From: Bacteroidota bacterium
GTDB taxonomy: Bacteria; Bacteroidota; Bacteroidia; B-17B0; Aurantibacillaceae
Assembly: GCA_013288385.1 (NCBI GenBank)
Contig: JABDBZ010000001.1
Coordinates: 1 to 64,000, forward strand
Length of the DNA stretch: 64,000 nucleotides
Direction of reading: 5' to 3'
The position numbers were made by a program, and so were the translations under genes. The notes below the pieces were generated by a model. That model ran no database searches. It was given only the letters and a program-made list of their open reading frames with translations, and was not told the origin of the DNA. Position 1 is the first letter of the stretch, and each line of letters starts with the position of its first letter. Shown one piece after another: positions 55,569-63,925 of the stretch.

Positions 55569-56531
55569 ATGAGAAAATTAATTACCAAAGTTAGTCTTGC
55601 ATTAGCAGGTTTTTCAGGTGTTTTAATGGCACAGCAAGATCCTCAATTTACACAGTTTATGAATAATAAATTGATGTATAATGCTGGTTATGCAGGTACT
55701 TCCAACCAGGTTTGCGGGGTTTTACAATTTCGTCAACAGTGGACAAGTTTTACAGGTGCACCTCAATCATTTGCATTAAGTGCTGATATGCGTATTCCAA
55801 ACTTGCCATTAGGCGTAGGATTAAACGTAATGCAAGATGCAATTGGTCCAATGAAAACATTATTTTTAAGAGTACCGGTTTCATACAATTTGCCTTTAGC
55901 TGGTGGTACTCTTGGTATAGGTTTAGACTTTGGTATGCTTCAAAAGCAAATTAATACAACTTGGATTACTCCTGATGTTGGTTCAATTGATACTCACATT
56001 CCTGGTCAATACGATTATGGAACAAACCCTAATTTAAATAAAGTTACATATGACGTTGGTTTTGGCGCTTTTTACCAAATCCCAAATAAATTATATATCG
56101 GTTTATCTTCTACCCATTTACCTGCTCAAGTTTTAAATTCAAGTGGTGATGTGCAATATCAATTGACCCGTCACTATTATTTTATGGCTGGTTATCATTT
56201 TGCTTTAGATCCTAGAAACGAGTTAATTCCTAACATTATGGTTCGCTCAGATATTGCTGCTACTGTTATTGATTTAAATTTAACTTATATGTGGAATAAA
56301 CAACTTATTGCTGGTGTAAGTTATCGTAATCAAGATGCGGTTGCTCCTATGATTGGTTACCAATATTTTACCCCAAGAGGAATGTCTATTAAAGGAGTTT
56401 ACTCTTATGACATTACTTTATCTAAATTGAAGGGCTATTCAAGTGGTTCACATGAAATTACACTCGGTGTTTGCTATACAATTAAGCAAAAGAAAATGTC
56501 GAGCTATGGTGATGACAGATTTTTAAATTAA
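55569..56531 (+). CDS. PorP/SprF-family T9SS outer-membrane protein
   Basis: 320 residues. Signal peptide ending at LMAQ, then the family hallmark QDPQFTQFMNNKLMYNAGYAGT, FRQQWTSFTGAPQSFALSAD, LPLGVGLNVMQDAIGPMK and a C-terminal beta-strand block. Forms a 14-strand barrel that in T9SS tethers secreted substrates or adhesins at the outer membrane. Position upstream of gldK is the canonical order (porP, K, L, M, N). Confidence 0.95.
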   Translation: MRKLITKVSLALAGFSGVLMAQQDPQFTQFMNNKLMYNAGYAGTSNQVCGVLQFRQQWTSFTGAPQSFALSADMRIPNLPLGVGLNVMQDAIGPMKTLFLRVPVSYNLPLAGGTLGIGLDFGMLQKQINTTWITPDVGSIDTHIPGQYDYGTNPNLNKVTYDVGFGAFYQIPNKLYIGLSSTHLPAQVLNSSGDVQYQLTRHYYFMAGYHFALDPRNELIPNIMVRSDIAATVIDLNLTYMWNKQLIAGVSYRNQDAVAPMIGYQYFTPRGMSIKGVYSYDITLSKLKGYSSGSHEITLGVCYTIKQKKMSSYGDDRFLN

Positions 56532-56572
56532 AACGAAACCTTTTTATTTAATTATCGTTGAAACCACTTACA

Positions 56573-56631
56573 ACTAACAATAACTGTTAATAACTTTTTA
56601 ACACGAAACATTTGTAACTTTTATTGTTAGT
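56573..56631. promoter_or_regulatory. Inverted repeat in the porP-gldK spacer
   Basis: ACTAACAATAA (56573-56583) and TTATTGTTAGT (56621-56631), an 11-bp perfect match across 37 nt, end 20 nt before the gldK start. Could be an operator or an mRNA hairpin controlling the motor genes separately from porP. Confidence 0.45.
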
Positions 56632-56651
56632 GGTGTTATAAAAAAAAGAAT

Positions 56652-58196
56652 ATGAAAAAACTACTGATATTAGCTTCGTTTATAGCCGTTATAGTCGGTT
56701 GTAATAAACACAGTGCTGAATTAGTTGGCGTAGTTGGCCGCGAGAAGTGGTACCAACCAGATCCATTTGGTACTCTTTACATTCCTATGGGCTCATATCA
56801 CATGGGGCCAGATGATGAAGAAGCTCCTATGGCTCACACAACCAAATCAAAAATGGTTTCGGTACAAGCTTTTTATATTGATGATTCCGAAATTTCAAAT
56901 AACGAGTACCGTCAGTTTGTATACTGGGTTCGTGATTCAATAGCTCGTAAATTATTGGCTTTTGGTTCAAACGGAGATGCGGAAGACTATCAAATATCTC
57001 AAGATGATTATTTAGCAGTTTGGCCGGTTTTCAAGGGTGATAATAACTTACAAGATCCATATATTAACTGGGATAAAAAGATCAATTGGGAAAGTGCTGA
57101 CGATGATTATCGTGCAGATCTTCAACCAATGTATCTTCCTGAAGGAGAACGTTTTTATAACCGTAAAGAAATTGATACCCGTAAATTAAATTACGAATAT
57201 TATAGAATAGATATTAGGTTAGCAGCTTCAAAAACAAATCGTTTCCGTTCAAATAAATCTTCTGACGTTCAAGATGCTGCACATGATTATAAGAAAGCTG
57301 ATTATCCTAACGGTGTGAATTTAAATGATGGCCAAAATGGTGCACCGGGTGGAGTTTCTACTGCTGTTGGAGATCCTGCAAAAGATAGTAAGACTTTAGG
57401 TACATATAATGTAAAAGATCAGGAATCGATTGGTGCTAATAACTATAGAGAAAGAGTTAGAAATGGTGTAGATCGTTCAGTATTCATTATTAAGGACATT
57501 ATAAACGTTTACCCTGATACTTTAGCTTGGGTTCATGATTATACTTATTCATTTAATGAGCCTTTAACTAATATGTATTTCTGGCATCCAGCTTATGATG
57601 ATTATCCTGTTGTAGGTGTAACTTGGAAACAAGCTCGTGCATTCTCAATTTGGAGATCTTTATTATTAAACAATTTCTTAATGGGAACAGGTCAATCAAT
57701 CGTAAATGATTTCCGTTTACCAACTGAAAGTGAATGGGAATATGCTGCTCGTGGTGGTCTTGATAAATCTCCATACCCTTGGGGCGGTCCTTATATCCGT
57801 AACTCACGTGGATGTTTCTTAGGTAACTTTAAACCAATGCGTGGTTCATATATTGATGATGGTGGTTTCCATTCAGTTTACATTTATTCATATAATCCTA
57901 ATGATTTTGGTTTATATTGTATGGCAGGTAACGTTTCAGAGTGGACAAGTAATGCTTTTGATGAATCAGCTTACGACTTCCAACATGATTTAAATCCTGA
58001 TTATGTTTATGAAGCGCAAGATAAAGATGCCAATGTACTAAAACGTAAAGTAATTCGTGGTGGTAGCTGGAAAGACGTTGGTTATTTCTTACAAACAAGT
58101 GCAAGGCAATATGAATATCAGGATACTGCTAAATGTTACTTAGGTTTCCGGAATGTAATGACTTATTTAGGTCGTGCTAAAGGAGATGAAATTTAG
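56652..58196 (+). CDS. gldK: Gliding motility/T9SS lipoprotein GldK
   Basis: 514 residues. Lipobox VIVGC (Cys17), then the family start KWYQPDPFGTLYIPMGSYHMGP. The rest is a formylglycine-generating-enzyme-like fold: FYIDDSEISNNEYRQFVYWV, GVTWKQARAFSIWRS, DFRLPTESEWEYAARGGLD, MAGNVSEWTSNAFDES, IRGGSWKD and YLGFRNVM. It lacks oxidase function and forms, with GldN, the periplasmic ring under the outer membrane. Longer than usual GldK because of an insertion at about residues 200-260 rich in Asp/Asn/Gly. Confidence 0.95.
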   Translation: MKKLLILASFIAVIVGCNKHSAELVGVVGREKWYQPDPFGTLYIPMGSYHMGPDDEEAPMAHTTKSKMVSVQAFYIDDSEISNNEYRQFVYWVRDSIARKLLAFGSNGDAEDYQISQDDYLAVWPVFKGDNNLQDPYINWDKKINWESADDDYRADLQPMYLPEGERFYNRKEIDTRKLNYEYYRIDIRLAASKTNRFRSNKSSDVQDAAHDYKKADYPNGVNLNDGQNGAPGGVSTAVGDPAKDSKTLGTYNVKDQESIGANNYRERVRNGVDRSVFIIKDIINVYPDTLAWVHDYTYSFNEPLTNMYFWHPAYDDYPVVGVTWKQARAFSIWRSLLLNNFLMGTGQSIVNDFRLPTESEWEYAARGGLDKSPYPWGGPYIRNSRGCFLGNFKPMRGSYIDDGGFHSVYIYSYNPNDFGLYCMAGNVSEWTSNAFDESAYDFQHDLNPDYVYEAQDKDANVLKRKVIRGGSWKDVGYFLQTSARQYEYQDTAKCYLGFRNVMTYLGRAKGDEI

Positions 58197-58199
58197 TAG

Positions 58200-58264
58200 A
58201 TTAATTTAAAACACAAAACACAAACAAATAAAACAAATCACTAACAAACACAAAACACATCACT
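58200..58264 (+). promoter_or_regulatory. G-free, A/C-rich leader before gldL
   Basis: Between the G at 58199 and the gldL ATG there is no G on the coding strand, only A, C and some T (ACACAAAACACAAACAAATA and similar). Such a stretch cannot form G-C pairs and would leave the gldL initiation region unstructured. Bacteroidota translation relies on A-rich leaders rather than Shine-Dalgarno sites, so this may set a high GldL level. Confidence 0.5.
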
Positions 58265-59056
58265 ATGAGTAAATTAGGAAAAGTAACGGGCTTCAAGAGA
58301 TACTTACACTTAGCGTCTTGCTTCGGCGCGGCAATCGTAATTATAGGAGCGTTATTTAAAATTATGCACTGGCCTGGAGCTTCTGCAGCCCTTATTGGAG
58401 GATTAGGTACTGAGGCTGTACTATTTTGTTTATTCGGTATTGATATTCCCCATGAGGAGGTTGATTGGACGTTAGCTTATCCTGAGTTAGCGGGAATGGG
58501 TCACGAAGAAATTCCTGAAGGACATTCAAGTTTACCTATATCACAGCAATTAGATAAAATGTTGGAAGAAGCTAAAATTGGTCCAGACTTGATTGAAAGT
58601 TTGGGAACTGGTATGAAAACTTTAAGTGATTCAGCAAATAAAATTGGGGATATTAGTGACGCGCATAGTGCTACAAGCGAATATGTATCAAGTGTTAAGG
58701 CTGCTTCACAAAACGTTTCTACATTAGCTGACACCTATAAAAGTGCCGCGAAATCGATGGAAGATCTTGCAAATTCAAATGATGCAGGTTATTCAATTGG
58801 TGAATCATTAAATAAAGTTTCTAAAAACTTATCTGCTTTAAATGCAACTTATGAGTTACAATTACAAGGCAGCAAAGATCATTTAGATGCAACTAGCAAA
58901 TTCTATGATGGTTTACATGACTTAATGAAGAACTTAAATGATTCAGTTGAAGATACACGTAAGTACCGTCAGGAAATGTCTTCATTATCAACTAACTTAA
59001 CTGCATTAAATACGATTTATGGCAATATGTTAAGTGCAATGAATTACAATAAATAA
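58265..59056 (+). CDS. gldL: T9SS/gliding motor protein GldL
   Basis: 263 residues. Two transmembrane helices (about 14-34 and 39-58) with FKIMHWPGA between them and Glu50 within the second helix, the position reported as essential for proton-driven rotation around the GldM dimer. A cytoplasmic coiled-coil region follows (LGTGMKTLSDSANKIGD, SSLSTNLTALNTIYGNML). Between gldK (68-nt leader) and gldM (79-nt spacer with a palindrome). Confidence 0.96.
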   Translation: MSKLGKVTGFKRYLHLASCFGAAIVIIGALFKIMHWPGASAALIGGLGTEAVLFCLFGIDIPHEEVDWTLAYPELAGMGHEEIPEGHSSLPISQQLDKMLEEAKIGPDLIESLGTGMKTLSDSANKIGDISDAHSATSEYVSSVKAASQNVSTLADTYKSAAKSMEDLANSNDAGYSIGESLNKVSKNLSALNATYELQLQGSKDHLDATSKFYDGLHDLMKNLNDSVEDTRKYRQEMSSLSTNLTALNTIYGNMLSAMNYNK

Positions 59057-59058
59057 TT

Positions 59059-59092
59059 AATATTTACTCTGCTTTAAAGCAGAGTAAATATT
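59059..59092 (+). promoter_or_regulatory. 34-bp perfect palindrome between gldL and gldM
   Basis: Arm AATATTTACTCTGCTTT (59059-59075) is followed directly by its exact complement, giving a 17-bp stem (15 bp with a 4-nt loop in RNA). It starts 3 nt after the gldL stop and is followed by only a short T-run (TTTTCAT), so it looks like a weak attenuator or 3'-end stabiliser within the operon. Confidence 0.75.
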
Positions 59093-59135
59093 TTCATAAA
59101 AAACTTAGTATTAAACTTTAAAGAAATTATAAAAA

Positions 59136-60782
59136 ATGGGCGGAGGCAAAGAAACCCCTAGACAGAAGATGATTGGTATGATGTACTTAGTACTCACTGC
59201 ACTTTTGGCTATGAACGTATCAAAACAAATTTTGAAGGGTTACGTAACTGTAAACGAGAGTATGGAGAAAAGTAAGGCAAACCTTACCGCTAATAATAAG
59301 CGTGTTATGGATGCTTTTCAAAATACAATTAATGGTAACCCTGCTGCAAAACCTTATTACGACAAAGCTGTAGAAGCTGAAGCAAAAATAAATGAGGTTG
59401 TAAAGTATATCGATGGTTTGAAAAAAATAGTATTTGAGGAAACTGAGAAACTTGGTGGTGGAGATACTATGCAATTGAGATTTGCTGCATCACTTGATAA
59501 TTATGATATGCCAACTCATATTTTAATTGGAGCCGATGCTGCTGCACCCGAAGACAAACCAAATTCTGCATTAGAACTGAAGAGAAAAATGAATACATTA
59601 ATGGATGGTTTAATAACTCAGTTGAATGCAATGCAACAAGATAAAAAAACCAGATTTTTACCTGAGATCTACGAAAATCTAAAGAAGAAATTTGAAAGCA
59701 TGAAGCCCCACGATAGTGGTGCCGAAGAAGATGGCATTAAAATGACTTGGGATGTTGAAAATTTTTATCACTTACCAGAAGCTGCTGTTATTACTAATTT
59801 AAATAAAATGCAAGCCGATTTAAAAAATCTGGATGCTGAAATTTTAGGCGAATATAGTGCGGCTAGTGGTAAATTGGCTATTAAATTCGATCGCTTAAAT
59901 GCTAAAGTTATTGCTCCATCATCATATATTCAAGCAGGTCAACCATACAAAGCAGATATCTTTTTAGCTGCTTCTTCAAGTGCTATGACTGCTGACATGA
60001 TGCAGGTATTGCTTGGTGCAGACTCTGCTACTGGTGCAGGTGGAACGCCTATGCCAATTGAAGGTGGTATGGGTAAATTTGAAGTTGGGACAAGTGGTCA
60101 AGGCGAACAAACTTATAAAGGTATCATTAAATTTAAAAAACCAGATGGAAGTTTTGATAATTATCCTTTTCAAGCATCATACATGGTAGCTGCTCCTGCA
60201 GTTGCAGTTGCTGCAGAAAAAATGAACGTATTATATATTGGTGTTCCAAATCCAATTGCAGTTTCTGCAGCTGGTGTTTCGCCAACAGATTTACAAGTAA
60301 GTTTCAGTGGTTGCGGCGCAACAAAAACAGGTGGTCAAGGTGGTAAATTTATTGTAAATGCTACAACTCCCGGAACATTGATTATTTCTGTATCAGCTAA
60401 AACTAAAGATGGTACTAAACCTCAAGGCCCTCCAGTAAAATTCCGTGTAAAGAAAATTCCAGATCCAGTTGCTAAAGTGGGTGGTAAGTCTGGTAACGTG
60501 GATATGAAGAAAGTTGAATTAAGTCAAATTGGTGGTGTAGTTGCTGATTTACCTGGTTTTGACTTTGATGCCAAATTCGTTGTTATCTCTTTTGAATTAA
60601 CTGCTGTTGTAAAAGGTGCTTTAAAATCTGAAGTTTGTAGCGGGAATAGTCTTTCAGGTGGCGCACGCGCTATTTTAGCATCAGCTGGTGTTGGAAGTAA
60701 AATATTTGTTGAAAACGTTAAGGCTAAAGGACCAGATGGGTCTATTAGAAATATACCTGGTGTTACAATAAAAGTAAAATAA
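59136..60782 (+). CDS. gldM: T9SS/gliding motor protein GldM
   Basis: 548 residues. KETPRQKMIGMMYLVLTALL with a single transmembrane helix (about 13-31), then the four periplasmic domains of GldM: helical D1 with NNKRVMDAFQNTI, ENFYHLPEAAVITNLNKMQAD, D2-D3 strands (KADIFLAASSSAMTADMMQV) and D4 ending in GVTIKVK. The shaft transfers GldL rotation to the GldK/N ring. This is the canonical copy by position; a paralogue lies at 6094-7761. Confidence 0.96.
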   Translation: MGGGKETPRQKMIGMMYLVLTALLAMNVSKQILKGYVTVNESMEKSKANLTANNKRVMDAFQNTINGNPAAKPYYDKAVEAEAKINEVVKYIDGLKKIVFEETEKLGGGDTMQLRFAASLDNYDMPTHILIGADAAAPEDKPNSALELKRKMNTLMDGLITQLNAMQQDKKTRFLPEIYENLKKKFESMKPHDSGAEEDGIKMTWDVENFYHLPEAAVITNLNKMQADLKNLDAEILGEYSAASGKLAIKFDRLNAKVIAPSSYIQAGQPYKADIFLAASSSAMTADMMQVLLGADSATGAGGTPMPIEGGMGKFEVGTSGQGEQTYKGIIKFKKPDGSFDNYPFQASYMVAAPAVAVAAEKMNVLYIGVPNPIAVSAAGVSPTDLQVSFSGCGATKTGGQGGKFIVNATTPGTLIISVSAKTKDGTKPQGPPVKFRVKKIPDPVAKVGGKSGNVDMKKVELSQIGGVVADLPGFDFDAKFVVISFELTAVVKGALKSEVCSGNSLSGGARAILASAGVGSKIFVENVKAKGPDGSIRNIPGVTIKVK

Positions 60783-60847
60783 CATGATTGAAATAGGAGT
60801 GTAACTTCTGTTGAATTAAGCGTTATAAAGAAATAAAATAAAAACAC

Positions 60848-61690
60848 ATGACAAGAAGTATTTTAATAGTAATGGCTCTTCTTTCTTTCGGAATGTTATT
60901 TCCGCAAGGTCCAACTATTTTTAGTAATGGTGATTACAAAGATGGTATTTACGACAAAGAAAATGCTGTGAACAGAAAGTTCATTCCTTATACGCATCTT
61001 CGTGAAGGTGATGTTACATGGGAAAAACGTGTGTGGCGTGAGCTTGATATGCGTGAAAAACAAAATCAAGTTTTATATTATCCAACCGAAGATCTTACTG
61101 GAAGAAAATCATTGTTTCAAGTATTAGCAAAATACATATTGAATGGAACTTTACTTGCATTTGATTCTGAAGAATTTATTGTACCCTATGAGTTGTCCGC
61201 AGTTCGAGATAAAATTAAGAAATGTGACTCATTAGAGCAAAGTAATGTGGATGCAGAAGGTAATGAGATTTTAACTAAAGTATTTACTTGTGATTCAACT
61301 TCTATCTATGCTAAAATCCGTTCTTATAGGTTAAAAGAAGATTGGTTCTTTGATAAGCAAAAATCAGTTTTAGAAGTGCGTATTATTGGAATGGGTGTAT
61401 TTACTTATGATGAAGAGAAAGAAGCTGTAAGAGAGCAATTTTGGGTTTATTTCCCTGCTTGCAGACCTTTATTTGCAAAGCATGAAGTGTTTAACACCAA
61501 GAATGATAGCGAGCGCAGAACTTTTGAGGATATTTTTTGGAAACGGCAGTTTTCAAGTAATATTACAAAAGAAACAAATGTTTATGACCGTGCAATAATG
61601 CAATATGCGAGAGGAATAGATGCTTTATTAGAAAGCGATCGTATTAAAGGCGATATTTTTAGATGGGAACATGATTTATGGCATTTCTAA
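60848..61690 (+). CDS. gldN: Gliding motility/T9SS protein GldN
   Basis: 280 residues with an N-terminal signal (MTRSILIVMALLSFGMLFPQ). Family features: DGIYDKENAVNRKFIPYTHLREGDVTWEKRVWRELDMREKQN, then YPTEDLTGRKSLFQVL, LKEDWFFDKQKSVLEVRIIG, YFPACRPLFAKHEVFN and DRAIMQYARGIDALLESDRIK. Binds GldK in the periplasmic ring. The long gap from gldM (65 nt) has no terminator, so the genes are probably one unit. A strong terminator follows. Confidence 0.95.
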   Translation: MTRSILIVMALLSFGMLFPQGPTIFSNGDYKDGIYDKENAVNRKFIPYTHLREGDVTWEKRVWRELDMREKQNQVLYYPTEDLTGRKSLFQVLAKYILNGTLLAFDSEEFIVPYELSAVRDKIKKCDSLEQSNVDAEGNEILTKVFTCDSTSIYAKIRSYRLKEDWFFDKQKSVLEVRIIGMGVFTYDEEKEAVREQFWVYFPACRPLFAKHEVFNTKNDSERRTFEDIFWKRQFSSNITKETNVYDRAIMQYARGIDALLESDRIKGDIFRWEHDLWHF

Positions 61691-61705
61691 TCTGAAACAA
61701 AATTT

Positions 61706-61737
61706 AAACCCCGATTCTTTTGGATCGGGGTTTTTTT
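61706..61737 (+). terminator. Intrinsic terminator of the gldKLMN operon
   Basis: AAACCCCGATTC pairs with GGATCGGGGTTT (one G-U pair), TTTT loop, T7 tail, 15 nt after the gldN stop. Confidence 0.92.
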
Positions 61738-61893
61738 ATTGTGATTAATTTGTGCGAAGATTATATAAAACTTACTTTATTACTACTATAAGAATGGGTT
61801 CTTGAGTCTTAGAGGAAAGAAAACAGCTAAGTTATGATGAATAAAAGGGTCTTTCTTAATTGAAGAGTAAGAGAAACAATTAAGGATATCCAT

Positions 61894-61925
61894 AAATAAA
61901 AAACCCCAGCTGTTAGCCGGGATTT
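61894..61925 (-). terminator. Intrinsic terminator after the lipoprotein gene
   Basis: On the minus strand AAATCCCGGCT pairs with AGCTGGGGTTT (two G-U pairs) around a 3-nt loop, followed by TTTATT. It lies about 28 nt past the stop at 61953. The 160 nt between this and the gldN terminator hold nothing I recognise. Confidence 0.85.
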
Positions 61926-61952
61926 ATACTTAATAATTAAGAGAAGTTCTTT

Positions 61953-62816
61953 CTACTTTGTCAATTTATCTCTCAAGGCGTATATCTTTTCGCTTATCGA
62001 TTTAAATTTGGCTGCTGTTATATCTTCAGCTTTTTTAATGTCATTAATCTCTTTATGAATTACTTTGAAATCTGCATTCAAATCAACTGCTTCTTTTTTA
62101 TCTTTATAATCTTCCATCATAATAATTAAATTATTCAAATGGAATCGTTGTTCCCATAAATGCTTATAAACCTTTGCCTTAATTGCCTCATCAGTTGTAG
62201 ATTCAGCCATTTTACAAGTTAAATACAAGCTTTCCACCCATGAACCTGAAAAGACTACAGCTGCTGTATATAAACGCTCATTGGTTCTTAAATAACCATC
62301 ACTTTTAATGAGAATCTCATCTAAAATACGAAGTAAAGAATCTTTTATAGCAATATTTTGTTCCGCTCTTTTACCAACCATTTGATCAATGGCTCCTTTT
62401 AATCCCAAACCATCAGAAGCAATTAAAACGGTTTTCATGTATTTTAAAACATCTTCTCCATTTTGGTGAACAATTGCATAAGCCATATCAATATTATAGA
62501 TACCTAAATTAACCGCTTTCGAAAACTCAGTACTATATGTTTTTGCCTTTTTTGTATCGTTTAAAAATGCATTATTATAATCTACTCCCCATGTTGAAAG
62601 TTCATTCATGCTTTGTGCTGGAGATGGAATGTTTGCTAAAGCAAAATCGAACTTAAATTTGGTGCCATCATCAACCGTTACGGGTGTGGTGTCTTTAACA
62701 GTAACTGTTGAGCTATCTGTTGCAAGTCCCTTATCTTCTTGTGTTGTTTCATGTCCACATGATGCTAAAAGCAATGTGGTTACTGTAAGACAAATAAATT
62801 GGTTAGATTTTTTCAT
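61953..62816 (-). CDS. Lipoprotein of unknown function
   Basis: 287 residues. Lipobox LLASC (Cys20) and a Thr/Asp-rich linker (residues 21-50, STVTVKDTTPVTVDDGTK) precede an all-helical domain: ALANIPSPAQSMNELSTWGVDYN, SKAVNLGIYNIDMAYAIVHQNG, then VFSGSWVESLYLTCKMAE and a C-terminal coiled coil. No catalytic motif, family not recognised. Its minus-strand promoter overlaps the divergent promoter of the arginase-family gene. Confidence 0.8.
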   Translation of the reverse strand: MKKSNQFICLTVTTLLLASCGHETTQEDKGLATDSSTVTVKDTTPVTVDDGTKFKFDFALANIPSPAQSMNELSTWGVDYNNAFLNDTKKAKTYSTEFSKAVNLGIYNIDMAYAIVHQNGEDVLKYMKTVLIASDGLGLKGAIDQMVGKRAEQNIAIKDSLLRILDEILIKSDGYLRTNERLYTAAVVFSGSWVESLYLTCKMAESTTDEAIKAKVYKHLWEQRFHLNNLIIMMEDYKDKKEAVDLNADFKVIHKEINDIKKAEDITAAKFKSISEKIYALRDKLTK

Positions 62817-62841
62817 TTTATTAATTCGAATTTAGGTTCAA

Positions 62842-62870
62842 CAAATATATTACTTTTGTTCATATTTCAA
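62842..62870 (-). promoter_or_regulatory. Promoter for the lipoprotein gene (TTG-N18-TATATTTG)
   Basis: On the minus strand TTG (62870-62868) is followed after 18 nt by TATATTTG (62849-62842), 25 nt before the ATG at 62816. Confidence 0.6.
62851..62858 (+). promoter_or_regulatory. -7 element TACTTTTG for the arginase-family gene
   Basis: Exact TAnnTTTG match 20 nt before the ATG at 62879; it is one base away from the opposing -7 box, so the two promoters would compete. Confidence 0.45.
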
Positions 62871-62878
62871 ACGAATTG

Positions 62879-63925
62879 ATGGTAAATTTTAATGTATTGA
62901 ATCCTAAAGAAATTGCTAGTTTGGTAAGAACTAGAAATGGCGAAGAAAGGATTGGTGGTTCAGTTACTTTTATCAAGGATGCTTCTTCTTTTAAAGAAGA
63001 GTTGAGTGGTATGGATAAACGTTTTGTAATTATTGGTATTCCGGAAGATATTGGAGTGAGAGCAAATATGGGAAGAGGTGGTGCTAATACTGCTTTTATT
63101 CCCGGATTAGATAGTTTTTTAAATCAACAGAATAATATTTTTTTAAGGGGAAGAGATTTAATTGTTGCAGGCACTATTCATGTTGCAGATTTAATGCATG
63201 AAGCGGAACATTTGAATCAGAAAATACCAACCGATCTCAAAAAATTAAGAACGCTCACGTCAGAAATAGATACAAGAGTAAAAAGTGTTTTAAAAACTAT
63301 TGCTACTTGCAATAAAATAGCTATTGTGATTGGAGGAGGTCATAACAATGCATATGGAAATATTTCAGGTTATTCTGAATCATTAAATAAAAAAATTAAT
63401 GTGATCAATTGCGATGCGCATGCTGATTTACGCACTTTGGAAGGCAGACATAGTGGTAATGGATTCAGTTACGCATACAATGATGGTTTTATGCAGAAAT
63501 ATTGTGTGTTGGGTTTGCACGAACAATACAATAATTCTGAAGCACTTTCTTATTTTATAAACACACCTAATCAATTTATGTTTCAATCGTTTGAGGATAT
63601 TTTTGTGAGAGAGAAAATTGATTTTAAAATTGCGATGGAACGTTGTTTGAATTATGTAAAAGATAATGTTTGTGGTGTAGAACTCGATCTGGATGCAATT
63701 ACCAATATACCTACTAGCGCAAAAACGAGCAGCGGAATTAGCACCTTACAAGCCCGACAATTTGTTTATAATTGCGGAAAAAATTTAAACTCAGCTTATT
63801 TGCATATTGCTGAAGGTGCTCCGGTATTAGCACACAGAAAGGCAGATAACAAAACAGGTAAGTTAATTGCTTACCTGATTAGCGATTTTATTAAAGGTGT
63901 AAATGAAAAAAACATCGAAAACTAA
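62879..63925 (+). CDS. Arginase/agmatinase/formimidoylglutamase-family hydrolase
   Basis: 348 residues from the ATG at 62879; a TTG directly before it is the alternative. The dinuclear manganese site is present: IGGGHNNAYG (His), NCDAHADLRTLEGRHSGNGF (DxHxD), and GVELDLDAI (DxD). IGIPEDIGVRANMGRGGANT opens the fold. In this family the substrate may be arginine, agmatine or formimidoylglutamate. The RHSGNGFSYA segment reminds me of Bacteroidota formimidoylglutamase-like members, but no hut genes are nearby, so the substrate is open. Confidence 0.9.
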   Translation: MVNFNVLNPKEIASLVRTRNGEERIGGSVTFIKDASSFKEELSGMDKRFVIIGIPEDIGVRANMGRGGANTAFIPGLDSFLNQQNNIFLRGRDLIVAGTIHVADLMHEAEHLNQKIPTDLKKLRTLTSEIDTRVKSVLKTIATCNKIAIVIGGGHNNAYGNISGYSESLNKKINVINCDAHADLRTLEGRHSGNGFSYAYNDGFMQKYCVLGLHEQYNNSEALSYFINTPNQFMFQSFEDIFVREKIDFKIAMERCLNYVKDNVCGVELDLDAITNIPTSAKTSSGISTLQARQFVYNCGKNLNSAYLHIAEGAPVLAHRKADNKTGKLIAYLISDFIKGVNEKNIEN

